From Epichloe hybrida (Eukaryota; Ascomycota; Sordariomycetes; Hypocreales; Clavicipitaceae): a stretch of DNA of 64,000 nt. The first letter of the stretch is position 1. Every line of letters starts with the position of its first letter. The position numbers and the translations under genes are program-made. Under the pieces are notes generated by a model. The model worked only from the letters and a program-made list of their open reading frames with translations, was not told the DNA's origin and did not search any database. Where the stretch lies: assembly GCA_019022495.1 (NCBI GenBank), contig JAFEKR010000018.1, positions 372,001 through 436,000 of the forward strand, read 5' to 3'. Below, one piece after another: positions 11,184 through 20,060 of this stretch.

Positions 11184-13394
11184 ATGGCCAGCCTTGGCGA
11201 CGCCGCAACTCACTACTCAACGACCCGACAGAATGCTATCGAAGATGCGAACAAGATGCAGGCGTCGGTCCTGTCAGAGTGCGCTGCTTCGGGAAAAGAA
11301 CCGCCGCCCTATCACTTCTCGGAACTCATTGGTAAAGGCAGCTTCGGCCGCGTCTACAAAGCTCGGCACCCCCCCTCGGGGAAACTTGTCGCGATCAAAG
11401 TCATCAATATCGAGATCGGAGATGCCGAGTCGGGCACCAACACGCTCGGTGACATACTGAAGGAGATCGAGACGTTGAAGCTTCTCGGCGACACGGGAGC
11501 CAGGAACATCAACACCGTGCTGGATGCTCTTCTCCTCGGCCATCGGGTGTGGATGATCACGGAATACTGCGCTGGCGGCAGCGTCTCGACGCTCATGAGA
11601 CCAAAGGGTCATCTACCCGAGCAGTGGATCATCCCGATCCTTCGCGAGGTCGCCGAGGCCATCTACTGGACCCACAGGCAGGGCGTCATTCATCGAGACA
11701 TCAAGTGCGCCAACGTTCTCGTCACGGAGGAGGGAGGCGTGCGGCTGTGCGACTTTGGCGTGGCTGCCATCGTCACGACCAAGTTTGACAAGCGGAGCAC
11801 TTTCACGGGGTCCCTTCACTGGATGGCGCCTGAACTCTTCAACCCCGCGGTGCAATATGGTACCGAGGTGGACATTTGGGCTTTTGGCTCCATGGCGTTC
11901 GAGGTCGCCTCGGGGCTGCCGCCCAATGCCGGGTTCCGAGATATAAACCGGTTCGGAACCTACCTGAAGTGCCATCAACCCAAACTCCAGGGCGAAGAGT
12001 ACTCGGCCGGTCTGAGGGACTTGATCGATTATTGTGTCGTGGAAGATCCGGCGCAACGCCCTGCCATTGAGCTGGTCCAGCTCCACCCGTACATCTACGA
12101 CACCGGTGCGCAGTATCCGACCGTGTCGCTGTCGAAGCTTATGCAGGCGTACAAGCTTTGGGAGGCTCAAGGCGGCAGCAGGCTGTCCCTCTTCTCTGCC
12201 GGTGGCGCGCAGATGGAAGCTGATTCTTCAAGCCCAGTAGATCCCGGAAACGAGTGGATTTTCAGCACCATGGATGATGTTGATGAGCTTCCGGGTCCGG
12301 GGCAAGACTCTTTGCAGTTCGTTGCCGACGCTTATGATGCAACCATCGGTCCGCCATCGAAACAGCCACGAACACGTCGCCGGCGCGTGCCATCGTCTAA
12401 TCAGCCACCCGTTGCGCCATTGGAGAAGCTTTTCGACCCAAATACGCTGACGGACTATCAAAGCAATTCACGACAGTTTTACGGTGAATTTGGATACCCA
12501 CTAGCTTCTGATCTGCCTCTCCGCGACAATTCATCAACGGTTCGTGTTCGAGAGTCATTGATTGACCTCGATGCTGCGCTTGGAGTCGATGAGTCTTCGC
12601 ACATGAAGGGCCGTGGGATTCCAGCAAGTCAGGCGACAGATAGTGCGCCGTCTGTCAACCGCCGTAGGACACTGGAGTGGAAATTTCCAACGCCTCTCCA
12701 GAACCCCGACCTTGAACCTCAATGGAGTGCATCCCCGTATCTGGCAACGGGGGTAAGTGATGTCACTGATGTGCCTTGGGGTTTCTCTACCGACAACCGC
12801 GCTTCGACCGCAGCAAGTCTGATTGATCTTGATGCCAGTCTGCCTCGGCAATATGAGCAGGCTTCGCGTAGTCCGGTCATAGCTCAACCTGGGGCTCAAG
12901 AAGCCAATGGCCGTGATTCCACATTCAGTCTTATTGACCTCGATGATGGTTTACCAACGGGACTGATTGTTGACTCACGCCCATCAACGGCGGGTTCAAA
13001 TTGTGCATCATCATTCTCGGAGCCAATGCCCTTTGGCCTTGAGCATCATACTCGTAGCCCAGGCTTGCTACAGCCTACCTATTCCGTCACGGCATCCGTT
13101 CATAGTGGTGACCACGACGGCAAAGCAGAGCCTAGACTCGATTCGCCTGAGCAGCAGCGTGATAACTTAGGGCCTGAAGAAGATAGTTCGACAGCGCTGG
13201 CGGCGTCGTATCTAAATAGTCCTCTGGGGATGAACCACGACTTACCGCCGCCTCCCGCGCCGCCTGCATCCAATGTGCTGGAAGGCCATGCCTCAGGAAA
13301 CGATGTGAAGGGGGAACTGTCGCGTTTGATCACTAGTTTGAGAGATCATTTGACCATTGTTAGCAAAGCAATGGATGATCACTTTGAACAGTAG
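11184..13394 (+). CDS. Ste20/GCK-like serine/threonine kinase with three clathrin-box-like motifs
   Basis: Single exon, 736 residues. The kinase domain spans roughly 42-300. It has the glycine loop IGKGSFGRVY, the ATP lysine K72 (VAIKV), the catalytic HRDIKCANV with D172, DFG at 190-192, and GSLHWMAPE typical of the Ste20 group. All catalytic residues are present. The rest (about 330-736) is acidic, Ser/Pro-rich and probably disordered. It repeats the motif SLIDLD three times (458-463, 545-550, 582-587), each followed by A/D, a small residue and L. It ends in a short helix. Germinal-centre kinases act in septation, polarity and stress signalling. The orthologue cannot be named safely: the tail is too divergent. 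Confidence 0.85.
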   Translation: MASLGDAATHYSTTRQNAIEDANKMQASVLSECAASGKEPPPYHFSELIGKGSFGRVYKARHPPSGKLVAIKVINIEIGDAESGTNTLGDILKEIETLKLLGDTGARNINTVLDALLLGHRVWMITEYCAGGSVSTLMRPKGHLPEQWIIPILREVAEAIYWTHRQGVIHRDIKCANVLVTEEGGVRLCDFGVAAIVTTKFDKRSTFTGSLHWMAPELFNPAVQYGTEVDIWAFGSMAFEVASGLPPNAGFRDINRFGTYLKCHQPKLQGEEYSAGLRDLIDYCVVEDPAQRPAIELVQLHPYIYDTGAQYPTVSLSKLMQAYKLWEAQGGSRLSLFSAGGAQMEADSSSPVDPGNEWIFSTMDDVDELPGPGQDSLQFVADAYDATIGPPSKQPRTRRRRVPSSNQPPVAPLEKLFDPNTLTDYQSNSRQFYGEFGYPLASDLPLRDNSSTVRVRESLIDLDAALGVDESSHMKGRGIPASQATDSAPSVNRRRTLEWKFPTPLQNPDLEPQWSASPYLATGVSDVTDVPWGFSTDNRASTAASLIDLDASLPRQYEQASRSPVIAQPGAQEANGRDSTFSLIDLDDGLPTGLIVDSRPSTAGSNCASSFSEPMPFGLEHHTRSPGLLQPTYSVTASVHSGDHDGKAEPRLDSPEQQRDNLGPEEDSSTALAASYLNSPLGMNHDLPPPPAPPASNVLEGHASGNDVKGELSRLITSLRDHLTIVSKAMDDHFEQ

Positions 13395-15185
13395 CGGGTG
13401 TGACTTTGTAGCACTGTGAGTGGTATTGATTGGCACATCATCTTCGTACTGTTCCAAATGAGATGCTTTGTCAACGTCTCTATTAATCGCGGTCGTCGCG
13501 ACTCAAACAACACAGACCCGATCATTTTCGTGCCAAAGGTCAGGCACGCCACGGTGGGGTGAAAAGAGCTTGATGGTGAGGCCGTGACTTCCATTACCCC
13601 GTGGCCGAAATCACGCTAAAAAAAAGTGCGATTCCACCCTGCGACGCCTTATCCGACAATCGCGACGTCCTCCGTGGTTTGGCGGCATTGGCGGCAGGCC
13701 TCGCCCACGTGAAGTGCCATGTTGTTTTGTGGCGCGGGAGTTGTGCAAAAGGCACTCTTTCCCAGTTTAGTGCGCCTCTTACCACAGTGGCCAGGGTATT
13801 GTTGGAAGAGATGGCCACAGATGCTGCTGTAGAAAAGATACCATCCGCAATGGCACCCAGCAGGACCGGACGGGTTTTGAACCCGATTCTGGGAGACGGT
13901 TTCACCGATTTGGCTGGGAGTGATGTTTGCCGGAGCCTGGCGGTGAGCCATGGCGAGAAAAGGTATGTGGGGGGGGGGGGGTTCGGGACTTGTTGGTGAA
14001 GACTGAAGAGCAAGGACTTGAAGCGTCGCTCGAACTTAGAGTTAAGGAAGAATTTGTTGTTGCTTGTAACGAGGAAGGAAGCTGTGACTCATGGTTCGCC
14101 ATGCATTTGTTTGCTTTGCCGCATGCCTGTGAATCACGTGCAATATCCCTGTGTTTGTGCGCGAAGCCAACTTGCAACAAGCTCAGCTGCCTCCTGCCTT
14201 TTCGCGAGGGCCACCGGGTTTTCCGATTCCGATATGGTGATCCGCCTTGCGCACACGTGACTAGCTGGTAGCTTTGCCTTTGTACTCCTGAATGTATGTC
14301 CCACATTCGGAAATATGGCCAAGATGCAAAAACATGCGGAGAATAGATTAGTCAATTTTGCCGTCTTGGGCGGGGCGGGCCCCGTACAGGCTCGCGTCAC
14401 TGTCTCGCGTCACTGTCTCGCGTCACTGTCTCGCGTCACTGTCTCGCGTCACTGTCTCGCGTCACTGTCTCGCGTCACTGTCTCGCGTCACTGTCTCGCG
14501 TCACTGTCTCGTCATGATGAGTGGGAACTGATCGCTTCGGAGCTTTGAAGCACAAGTGAGAAGATGCGAGAAGATGGAAAAAATGAAGAGGGGCAACAAA
14601 CACGGTCACAGAGGAAGGGGTAATCGTGTCAAATTTTTTGACGTGAGTAACATCAGTTCATGCTGTGAGTAACGCCAATTCATGCTGTGAGTAAAACTCG
14701 AACGGATTTGAGTTTGACTGCGGTCACGAACCATGACTCTTGCGCTAACGAAGCCACCAAGTTAATCGCTAACTTTGCTCTTACCTCGCAGCCCTCTGTA
14801 TTTATAACCTTAAAGCTTATTCCTATATTAGGTTTTATTCCCTTCCTGCCGTCTAATGGGTGGGAACTGACAGACCAACGGCCGTATGTTTTCCCTTCAC
14901 TCATCAGTTGTTCAACCTGTCACCAAGTCGCCTTGGCCAGTCTTGGTATTTACCACTCAAGGAAAGCGCATGACTGTGGTTGTTTTGTTGCAATATGATA
15001 CTAAGAGCGAAGATTTTAGTGCGTGAAGATTAAGGTGATATAGCCTTTGAGCCAATTTAGGTAGGTTTGCGCCCGCATAAAAAAGACAAACCTAATACTT
15101 AGTTTAACCTTAAAAGCGAGTTCTTCCCGTGGCTATATAAAGCTCAGTCGCCAAGGATCAGGTCCCATTCCATCTACAGGAATCG
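13395..15185. other. Repeat-bearing intergenic region at the left edge of the accessory island
   Basis: About 1.8 kb. 13.6-14.0 kb has overlapping open frames on both strands with no recognisable product. 14.39-14.51 kb is a perfect 13-bp minisatellite. 14.64-14.70 kb holds short imperfect repeats of the type CATGCTGTGAGTAA. From about 14.75 to 15.15 kb the sequence turns AT-rich with TTA-rich strings resembling decayed (RIP-like) DNA. No gene is supported. Confidence 0.4.
14391..14507 (+). repeat. 13-bp minisatellite, nine perfect copies
   Basis: The unit CTCGCGTCACTGT is repeated nine times head to tail without a mismatch (117 bp), then breaks into CTCGTCATGATGA. The lack of divergence points to recent expansion. 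No spacers, so it is not a CRISPR. Confidence 0.95.
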
Positions 15186-17291
15186 TTGGAGAGTAATTTC
15201 GATTCTATTCTGAGACATCAGTGCTTTCTTGTTTTTATTTCTGAAAGTCGCTTTCCGGAAAGTCACACAAACATTCTAGGTTCCAGAGAAGAGGCAGAAA
15301 CTCCCAAGACTACGAATTCGGCTATTTGGCGCACCACTCACATTGACTTTTGCCAGTCGCCTCTTTTATCAAGCGGCTCATCAGATATGGCGGAGGTACC
15401 ATACTTGCTTAGGCAGAGGGACTTCTTTGAATCGCGGTCCAGCGGCGTTCAAGGTGTTCCTTCGCTTTACCCGCGTCACGGAATTAATTCACCAGCGGTG
15501 CCAGTTCTGGAAGCAACACCAGCGGTGCCAGTTCTGGAAGCAACACCAACGGTGCCAGTTCTGGAAGCAACACCATCTGTCATTTTGGAGCACTCAGCTA
15601 GTGTTCTAAAATCAGCCACATCCGTCCATACCACATCCGTCCATACCAAGCGCCTATGTGAACGAACGCGATTAGCTTTCAGCAAAATCAGGGGCAAGTT
15701 TCTCAGCGCAAGATCCATGTTATCGCGTCGAAACGCACCCGGTAAAGATGTTCCAGAGCCATCTGCTACAATGTCTGGCACACCTACGAGGCGAAGCATT
15801 ACGAGCCAAGAGCCATCTGCTATGATATCTAGCACACCTACGAGGCGAAGCATTACGAGCCAAGAGCCATCTGCTATGATATCTAGCACACCTACGAGGC
15901 GAAGCATCACGAGCCAAGAGCCATCTGCTGCAATGTCTGGCACATCTACGAGGCGAAGCATCACGAGCCATGAGAGTTCACAGTGCGCATTTCCTCTCAT
16001 GTCTTTGCCCAATGAGATGATACTACAAGTTATGTGTTGTCTACCTCCAATGTCTTTATACAGCCTCCGTCACACTTCGTCCATATTTATGGCGTTTTTT
16101 GATTTAAAATTGTTCAAAGCGTACCATCAACAATCTACAACACTCCGCAACCACATGAGTTTTGACCTACAGAAGTTATGCGACGCGGAAAAGAACGTCA
16201 TTGCCGGCTATTTGCACCACAGTATGTATTGCAGCTCATGTATCGCGGCTGGAGAGGCTGGAATTATTGAAGAGAGATTAAAGGCGCTGCGCCGGTTGCG
16301 ATACTGTGACGGATGCAAACGAGAACACTCAAACGCTCTTTTCTTCCCCGAGGATGGCGAAGAACATGGTGGCACATCTGGTAGCGGAACATGTATGGGA
16401 CGACTCGGACATTTTAAGCCTTGCGATCATCATTCATGCAAGTCCGTCACATGGCGGGATATCGAATGGCACGCCCAGTTCGGATGTTTCATATCTGCAT
16501 GCATGGACCGGTCACATGAGCCCGAGTTTGAATACATACATAGTTTCTACCAGGGTGGAAGTGCCTTCCCAAGGCTCGTGGCAATCCGTAGATGGGAGCT
16601 TCCCTCCATCTTCGGCCTAGGATATGGGTGGGATATACCTCTCCTTACAGTCAACTATAGGACTGCCCCCCCTCTAGCCGACATTAAGGAAAAAATTTCC
16701 AAATTGCTCGAGAATGCCTTTCAAAACCATAGGCTATGCCGGCACATCTCCATCCAGAAAGAGATCCGGAATTTTGTTGAGTCTGGCATCTGCAGTTGCT
16801 TCAGGAAATATGGGAATATCAGTTGTCATGATTTTCTCGAAGGCTGTCAATGTGGAAGGCAAACGACTCTGCAGTGTCGTGTTTGTGGTGCTGTATACAT
16901 GTGGCTCTACTTCTCCGATCGGGTGATTATATCGATGCGGTATATTTGGACCATTCAAAGGCCGACTAGTCTTGGATGGCTGGGCTTGATCAACAAAGAA
17001 AAATTCTTCACCGCATACAACAAGCATGTTCTTTGGTGTGATAAGGGAGATTGCCGTACTAACAGAAATGCACTATGGGAAACACTAGTGAAAGAGAATG
17101 GCAGGAGGGAGGCGTACCAAGTTCTAGGTGGGAGTCGTAGGGAAGGTCTCGACGTTGAAGAGGCATTGGCCGTGTCCCAGGGCGACCCCGAGAGTGTCTG
17201 GTTTGACGTTTCAAATGAGGATTACACCGACGAATGGGATTGTCGAGAGGTGTGGAAGGCATCCCAGCTAGGGTCTCTCCGTAGCTGGTGA
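15186..17291 (+). CDS. F-box protein with two in-frame tandem repeats, lineage-specific type
   Basis: Single exon, up to 701 residues; an internal ATG at 15387 is an alternative start (residue 68). Residues about 269-308 (FPLMSLPNEMILQVMCCLPP and onward) form an F-box, the SKP1-binding module of SCF ubiquitin ligases. The C-terminal half is Cys/His-rich (CSSC, CDGCKREH, GCFISAC) without a named domain; similar F-box proteins occur as expanded families in ascomycetes. Between the start and the F-box lie two coding minisatellites: a 9-residue unit (PAVPVLEAT) three times and an 18-residue Ser/Thr-rich unit four times. It sits directly upstream of the micro-exon locus A and on the same strand. 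The F-box call is fairly secure; the target is unknown. Confidence 0.7.
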   Translation: MESNFDSILRHQCFLVFISESRFPESHTNILGSREEAETPKTTNSAIWRTTHIDFCQSPLLSSGSSDMAEVPYLLRQRDFFESRSSGVQGVPSLYPRHGINSPAVPVLEATPAVPVLEATPTVPVLEATPSVILEHSASVLKSATSVHTTSVHTKRLCERTRLAFSKIRGKFLSARSMLSRRNAPGKDVPEPSATMSGTPTRRSITSQEPSAMISSTPTRRSITSQEPSAMISSTPTRRSITSQEPSAAMSGTSTRRSITSHESSQCAFPLMSLPNEMILQVMCCLPPMSLYSLRHTSSIFMAFFDLKLFKAYHQQSTTLRNHMSFDLQKLCDAEKNVIAGYLHHSMYCSSCIAAGEAGIIEERLKALRRLRYCDGCKREHSNALFFPEDGEEHGGTSGSGTCMGRLGHFKPCDHHSCKSVTWRDIEWHAQFGCFISACMDRSHEPEFEYIHSFYQGGSAFPRLVAIRRWELPSIFGLGYGWDIPLLTVNYRTAPPLADIKEKISKLLENAFQNHRLCRHISIQKEIRNFVESGICSCFRKYGNISCHDFLEGCQCGRQTTLQCRVCGAVYMWLYFSDRVIISMRYIWTIQRPTSLGWLGLINKEKFFTAYNKHVLWCDKGDCRTNRNALWETLVKENGRREAYQVLGGSRREGLDVEEALAVSQGDPESVWFDVSNEDYTDEWDCREVWKASQLGSLRSW
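15492..15572 (+). repeat. 27-bp coding minisatellite (3 copies)
   Basis: Three copies of a 27-bp unit encoding PAVPVLEAT / PTVPVLEAT, residues 103-129 of the F-box protein; a partial fourth (PSV) follows. In frame, so copy-number changes would not break the protein. Confidence 0.9.
15756..15971 (+). repeat. 54-bp coding minisatellite (4 copies)
   Basis: Four copies of a 54-bp unit encoding EPSA-(T/M/A)-M-(S/I)-S/G-T-P/S-T-R-R-S-I-T-S-Q/H, residues 191-262 of the F-box protein. Each unit is Ser/Thr-rich with a TRRS basic site, so it could be a phosphorylation platform (inference). Copies 2 and 3 are nearly identical, suggesting recent duplication. Confidence 0.9.
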
Positions 17292-17610
17292 GGGAATCGA
17301 AGGATACCAAGATGTCTACTGGTGCATGGAATGTTTTCATGAAACCTGATATAATGTCAGCAGGAAAGATTGCAAATTTCAAAACTATTAATATCACAAC
17401 AGTCACCACGTTCGACTCCCGCATTGAATCATTTCTTGCAGAAAAGGACAAGATAGGTAGGTCATTTAGGACAATGGCACGACATAGCATGCGAGAAGTC
17501 GTAGAATCGTGAAAAGATGCTATGCTAAAATATACTCCAGCAATAGCAATGTTATGAATGGTACTCATGCTCGAGGATTTGGAAGCCGTCAAGATTGAGC
17601 GAAAAGGTGT
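17292..17610. other. Spacer between F-box gene and micro-exon locus A
   Basis: Three hundred bases with no supported gene. It must carry the 3' end of the F-box gene and any promoter of locus A. It shows no visible similarity to the promoter-like block shared by loci B and C. Confidence 0.35.
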
Positions 17611-19199
17611 TTGGGAGGAAAATTAGGTCCCGCAAACCCATCCTTTACTTTGACAACTTGTCCTGGCACTCGTGTGTCCTGCTTTACAGCTGGCACACAA
17701 ACCTTGGCGAAACCAGACAAGCCCTCCACACTGTCAAATACGGAGCACATATTCTTCCTGCAGAAGTTTTTACACCAACGAGCAACAAAAACAAAAACGA
17801 CAACGAAGACGAAGACGAAGACGACCATGACCACAACAACGTTTTACGAAAAACTATTAATAGCCAGGGCAATTATTGCCATTATTGTCACCGTTGTGGG
17901 TGCTATTATTTCTTATTTCGGCACTACGTGGGCTTAGGAGGCCAACGAGCGCGCCAAAGAAAAACGGGGTACGTGTGAATGACTACTGCTCTCTATTACA
18001 CTACTAACATTAAGATAGTGGAGGAAAGGAAGCAGCATGGTATTTATAGTCCATGTGTCCTAAGTACTTCATGATTACTAAACTTAAATAGTCGAGAACA
18101 TGTTGAAGCGTGGTATGTAAAACCATTCCCTTCTTTGACATCCAATACTAACACTCTATACCTCAAATAGACGAGGAGAGGGAGAAGCGCGGTACGTTTG
18201 AGTTGCTATTGCTCTCTATGACAATACTAATATCAGATAGGGGAGGAGAAGAAGAAGCGCGGTACGTGTGAATTGCTATTACTCTCAGTAACACTACTAA
18301 CATCAGACAGAGGAGGAAGAGGAGAAGCGCGGTACGTGTGAGTTACTATTACTCTCTATAACACTGCTAATATTGGACAGGGGAGGAGAGGGAGAAGCGT
18401 GGTACGTGTGAGTTGCTATTGATCTCTATAACACTACTAATAATAGACAGGGGAGGAGAGGGAGAAGCGTGGTATGTGTGAATTACTACTACTCTCTATA
18501 ACACTGCTAATATTAGACAGAGGAGGAGAAGGCGAAGCGCGGTATGTAAAAACCACGTCTCTTTAGCATTTTTAAACTACTAATATAAGGTAGCCGAGGA
18601 AGTTCTCAAGCGCGGTATGTAAAAACCACGCCTCTTTTTAGTATTTTTCAACTGCTAATATAAGGTAGCCGAGGAGGTTATCAAGCGCGGTATGTGTACG
18701 TTTCCGTTCCTTTATGTCATAGTGTTAACATCGCCTAGGAGAGGAGGTGGAGAAGCGGGGTATGTATATATTTCTACTCCTCTCCGATGAGCGTGTTGCT
18801 TATTGAATATTAGGGGAGGAGCGGGAGGACTTCCGTCAAAGGAAGATAGCGGCGGCGTGGGCGCAGGCGAAGCGCGGTACGTATATATTTCTACTCCTCT
18901 CCGATGAGCGTGTTGCTTATTGAATATTAGACGAGGAGCGGGAGAAGCGCGGTACGTATATATTTCTACTCCTCTTCGGTGAGCGTGTTACTTATTGAAT
19001 CTTAGACGAGGAGCGCTGGGATTTCCAGCAGAGGAAGGCGGCAGCAGCGAAGGCCGCCCTCGCAGCGGCAGCAGCAACACCGTTGCCTCCGCCGACCCTG
19101 CCGCCCCCGCCGCCACCGTCGACGACCTCCAGCGCGACTGGTCACGGCCGAGGAGGGGGTTCGATGTCTCTGACATCGAAACCACTCTGGCGCCCTTAG
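17611..19199 (+). CDS. Locus A: micro-exon gene encoding a membrane segment plus an array of charged heptads
   Basis: First exon 17611-17968 encodes a Lys/Thr-rich stretch, one hydrophobic helix (AIIAIIVTVVGAIISYF), an in-frame TAG at 17935-17937, then EANERAKEKR. Micro-exons follow at 18019-18039, 18092-18112, 18171-18191, 18241-18261, 18311-18331, 18381-18401, 18451-18471, 18521-18541, 18594-18614, 18669-18689, 18739-18759, 18814-18876 and 18931-18951, then a last exon from 19006. Every micro-exon is 21 nt (one is 63) and phase 1, with GTACGT/GTATGT donors, mostly CTAAC/CTAAT branch sites and TAG/CAG acceptors. Units read VEERKQH, VENMLKR, DEEREKR, GEEKKKR, EEEEEKR, GEEREKR (twice), EEEKAKR, AEEVLKR, AEEVIKR, GEEVEKR. 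Phase 0 and phase 2 meet stops; phase 1 does not. The last exon (DEERWDFQQRK then Ala- and Pro-rich) stops at 19199 in phase 1. A stop shared with loci B and C lies at 19217-19219 but in another frame, so a shift may exist there. Function unknown; coding status needs RNA data. Confidence 0.55.
18019..19005 (+). repeat. Tandem exon-intron array (about 70-75 bp period)
   Basis: Thirteen head-to-tail units, each one 21-nt (once 63-nt) exon plus one 49-58 bp intron. Neighbouring introns are often near copies of each other: 18262-18310, 18332-18380, 18402-18450 and 18472-18520 form one group. 18542-18593 and 18615-18668 form a second. 18760-18813, 18877-18930 and 18952-19005 form a third, almost identical. 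The array therefore grew by duplication of whole exon-plus-intron units in several rounds. Confidence 0.85.
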
Positions 19200-19208
19200 A
19201 CGATGGAC

Positions 19209-19469
19209 GTGTTGAATAGGGAGACAAATCACGGTAAAAAATAACACCCGGGGAGAAGAGGCAGGCCAATCCACGATAAAAATAACGCCATAGACGTGTT
19301 GAATAGGGAGACAAATCACGCTATAAAAAAACACCCGGGGAGAAGAGGCAGGCCAATCCACGATAAAAATAACGCCATTGACGTGTTGAATAGGGAGACA
19401 AATCACGCTAAAAAAAAACACCCGGGGAGAAGAGGCAGACCAATCCACGATAAAAATAACACCCGTGGA
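19209..19469 (+). repeat. 87-bp tandem repeat, three copies
   Basis: Copies start at 19209, 19296 and 19383, each beginning GTGTTGAATAGGGAGACAAA and containing an ACACCCGGGGAGAAGAGGCA block. They lie at the 3' end of locus A. Single divergent copies of the first part occur after loci B (about 22650) and C (about 24060, inverted). Confidence 0.9.
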
Positions 19470-19750
19470 TGTACAACCACGAAAAAAACGCTGCAGTTAA
19501 GATCGAAGATGATCTTGCCGCTGGGGGAGGTTGCGACATCACCCAGCCCGGGACAGGTCACAGTCCCAGGCTGGCCCGGTACCACGGGTCTGTAGGTCAG
19601 GCGCCTCGTCAGTATATACGCGCACCTTGTCCGGGTCTAGTAGCCACATTATTTGGTGAAGCAAAAGCAGCCCCTTTACCATGCTCGCCTTGCCAGTAGC
19701 TGGTATAAAACGATGTCACCTCAAATATGCTCCTCCTTTTCTCCATACAG
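19470..19750 (+). repeat. 3' flank shared by the micro-exon loci, copy at locus A
   Basis: This stretch contains GTACCACGGGTCTGTAGGTC and AGCAAAAGCAGCCCCTTTAC. It is recognisably repeated at 22690-22950 behind locus B, and its first part, inverted, at about 23940-24030 behind locus C (shared AAGATCGAAGA block). Where A has C the B copy often has T (for example CCGGGTCTAGTAGCC against TTTGGGTCAGTAGCT), a transition-biased divergence. Confidence 0.7.
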
Positions 19751-20060
19751 CAGCAAGTCTCGACGGAGGCCAGATAACACCCAAGACTCAAACGAACAGT
19801 TTCAACACTACGTCATGCTCGGCCATCTCATCGCCAAGACTGCAGCAGCAGAATTTTCGAGCGTCTCTCTCCTCTTCCGCCTCGAAAGATGCAGTCCTCG
19901 ATACCGAAACCATCGAAGTTCATTCGAACAGTCAGTCATCTCGCTCTATGCATACGACGTCTCGAACGTATTCGTGTTCAAACTCTGCCTTGAATAGCCA
20001 CATTCTTCATCGTAGCCATCTCTCATCTTGACAACCTTTTTCCATCATTAACTCAATTGT

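Noticed and set aside
13594..14013. Overlapping ORFs of 100-140 codons on both strands
   Set aside because: No family resemblance, no splice or start context preferred on either strand; most likely chance.
14391..14507. CRISPR-like array
   Set aside because: Units are contiguous 13-mers with no spacers, in a eukaryotic genome; it is a minisatellite.
18019..19005. Array as a plain non-coding satellite
   Set aside because: Every unit keeps splice donor, branch and acceptor signals, exact 21-nt (or 63-nt) exon lengths and one open phase; drifted satellite DNA would not keep all of these. Not fully excluded without RNA data.
17595..19219. Alternative reading of locus A starting at 17595 in phase 2, giving Gly-rich units and no stop in the first exon
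   Set aside because: After splicing it meets TGA across the junctions 18112/18171 and 18471/18521, whereas phase 1 is open through all micro-exons and gives the repeated x-E-E-x-x-K-R unit.
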